Positions 60,347 through 60,659 of a stretch of DNA of 60,659 nucleotides are shown here, in pieces. Origin of the DNA: Gemmatimonadota bacterium (GTDB lineage Bacteria > Gemmatimonadota > Gemmatimonadetes > Longimicrobiales > Gaopeijiaceae); NCBI GenBank assembly GCA_022340865.1, contig JAJDNC010000149.1:1-60659 (forward strand), in the 5' to 3' direction. The notes under the pieces were generated by a model, which searched no databases, was not told the DNA's origin, and worked only from the letters and a program-made list of their open reading frames with translations. Position numbers and translations under genes: made by a program. Within the stretch, counting starts at the first letter, position 1, and each line of letters begins with the position of its first letter.

Positions 60347-60659
60347 TCAGTGCCCGATCCAGTACGTCGCCTTCACCAGGAAGATGTTCGTCGCGCGCGT
60401 GGCGAAGACGCCCCGCACGTCACGCCCGAAGACGAAGTCGCCGGTTGGCACGTACCCGCTGCGCTGCTGCTGCCACACCATGTAGATGGCCGAGCCGGGG
60501 CGGTACTCCCAGCGCAGCACGGCGTTGCCCCGGAGGCTGCGCACGTTGAAATCGGGATTGAAGAACGCGAACGAGGGAGCGGCGCCGCTGCCGTCGGGGT
60601 CGACGATGTAGCTCGCGCCGGAGCGGGTGATGGTCCCGCGATCGCTCCCGTACACCGCG
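60347..60659 (-). CDS. DUF5916-type protein, C-terminal end (cut by window edge)
   Basis: Only the last 104 or so residues are seen; the frame is open to the right edge. FNPDFNVRSLRGNAVLRWEY, PGSAIYMVWQQQRSG and IFLVKATYWIG are the repeated strand pattern of the C-terminal barrel-like part of DUF5916 proteins, which often carry an N-terminal carbohydrate-binding CBM9-like domain and are frequent in Gemmatimonadota and Bacteroidota. Function is not established. The full length lies outside the window. Confidence 0.75.
   Translation of the reverse strand, partial: AVYGSDRGTITRSGASYIVDPDGSGAAPSFAFFNPDFNVRSLRGNAVLRWEYRPGSAIYMVWQQQRSGYVPTGDFVFGRDVRGVFATRATNIFLVKATYWIGH

Overview
The window is a GC-rich, gene-dense stretch of a diderm bacterial chromosome. 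The SusC-type TonB-dependent receptor and the DUF5916 protein cut by the two edges, the secreted BNR-repeat protein, the Omp85/TamB pair and the many GTG starts with stop-start overlaps best fit the Gemmatimonadota. That is an inference from gene content; there is no rRNA, tRNA, CRISPR array or insertion sequence here to settle it.

Left part (1-27170). A truncated SusC-type receptor faces left. Then come ruvB-queA and a convergent, leftward secreted BNR protein with a small membrane protein. A long rightward housekeeping run follows: tgt, yajC, def, fmt, a thiamine insert (thiE, thiS, thiG), rsmB, a stand-alone PASTA membrane protein, a small barrel-like protein, a TlpA-type thioredoxin, a YbbR protein, tsaD, lgt, a metallophosphoesterase, a one-helix protein, a TamA/BamA-like Omp85 protein and a 1515-residue TamB. 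The last four look like one coupled envelope-biogenesis unit.

Middle (27207-45428). A double universal stress protein is divergent from uvrA; then a YbjN-like protein is paired with PspA behind a structured leader, followed by a D-amino-acid transaminase. At 33748-45428 lies the most interesting locus: a peptidoglycan amino-sugar salvage cluster. A NamZ-type (DUF1343) lipoprotein is divergent from a NagZ-AmiE fusion lipoprotein. The fusion is coupled to a sodium:solute symporter, a NagB/PIG-L fusion, a second symporter, a BadF-type amino-sugar kinase and an aldo/keto reductase, each overlapping the next. Read together they could release MurNAc and GlcNAc from wall fragments, import them without a PTS, phosphorylate them and convert GlcNAc-6-P to fructose-6-P. 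MurQ and NagA are not in the window.

Right part (45526-60659). A leftward lysine/diaminopimelate operon (asd, lysC, dapB, dapA, dapD) diverges from an hsp20 gene that has a good sigma-54-type promoter. Then follow a beta-propeller lipoprotein, a membrane-bound PHP phosphoesterase with a two-component system, an inositol-monophosphatase-like enzyme divergent from trpS, a PilT-type ATPase, a DapA-superfamily aldolase, and the 3' end of a DUF5916 protein.

Across the window several start regions carry a TAnnnT-type -10 element. At ruvB, tgt and uvrA it lies only 7-8 nt before the ATG with no Shine-Dalgarno sequence, which suggests leaderless transcripts.
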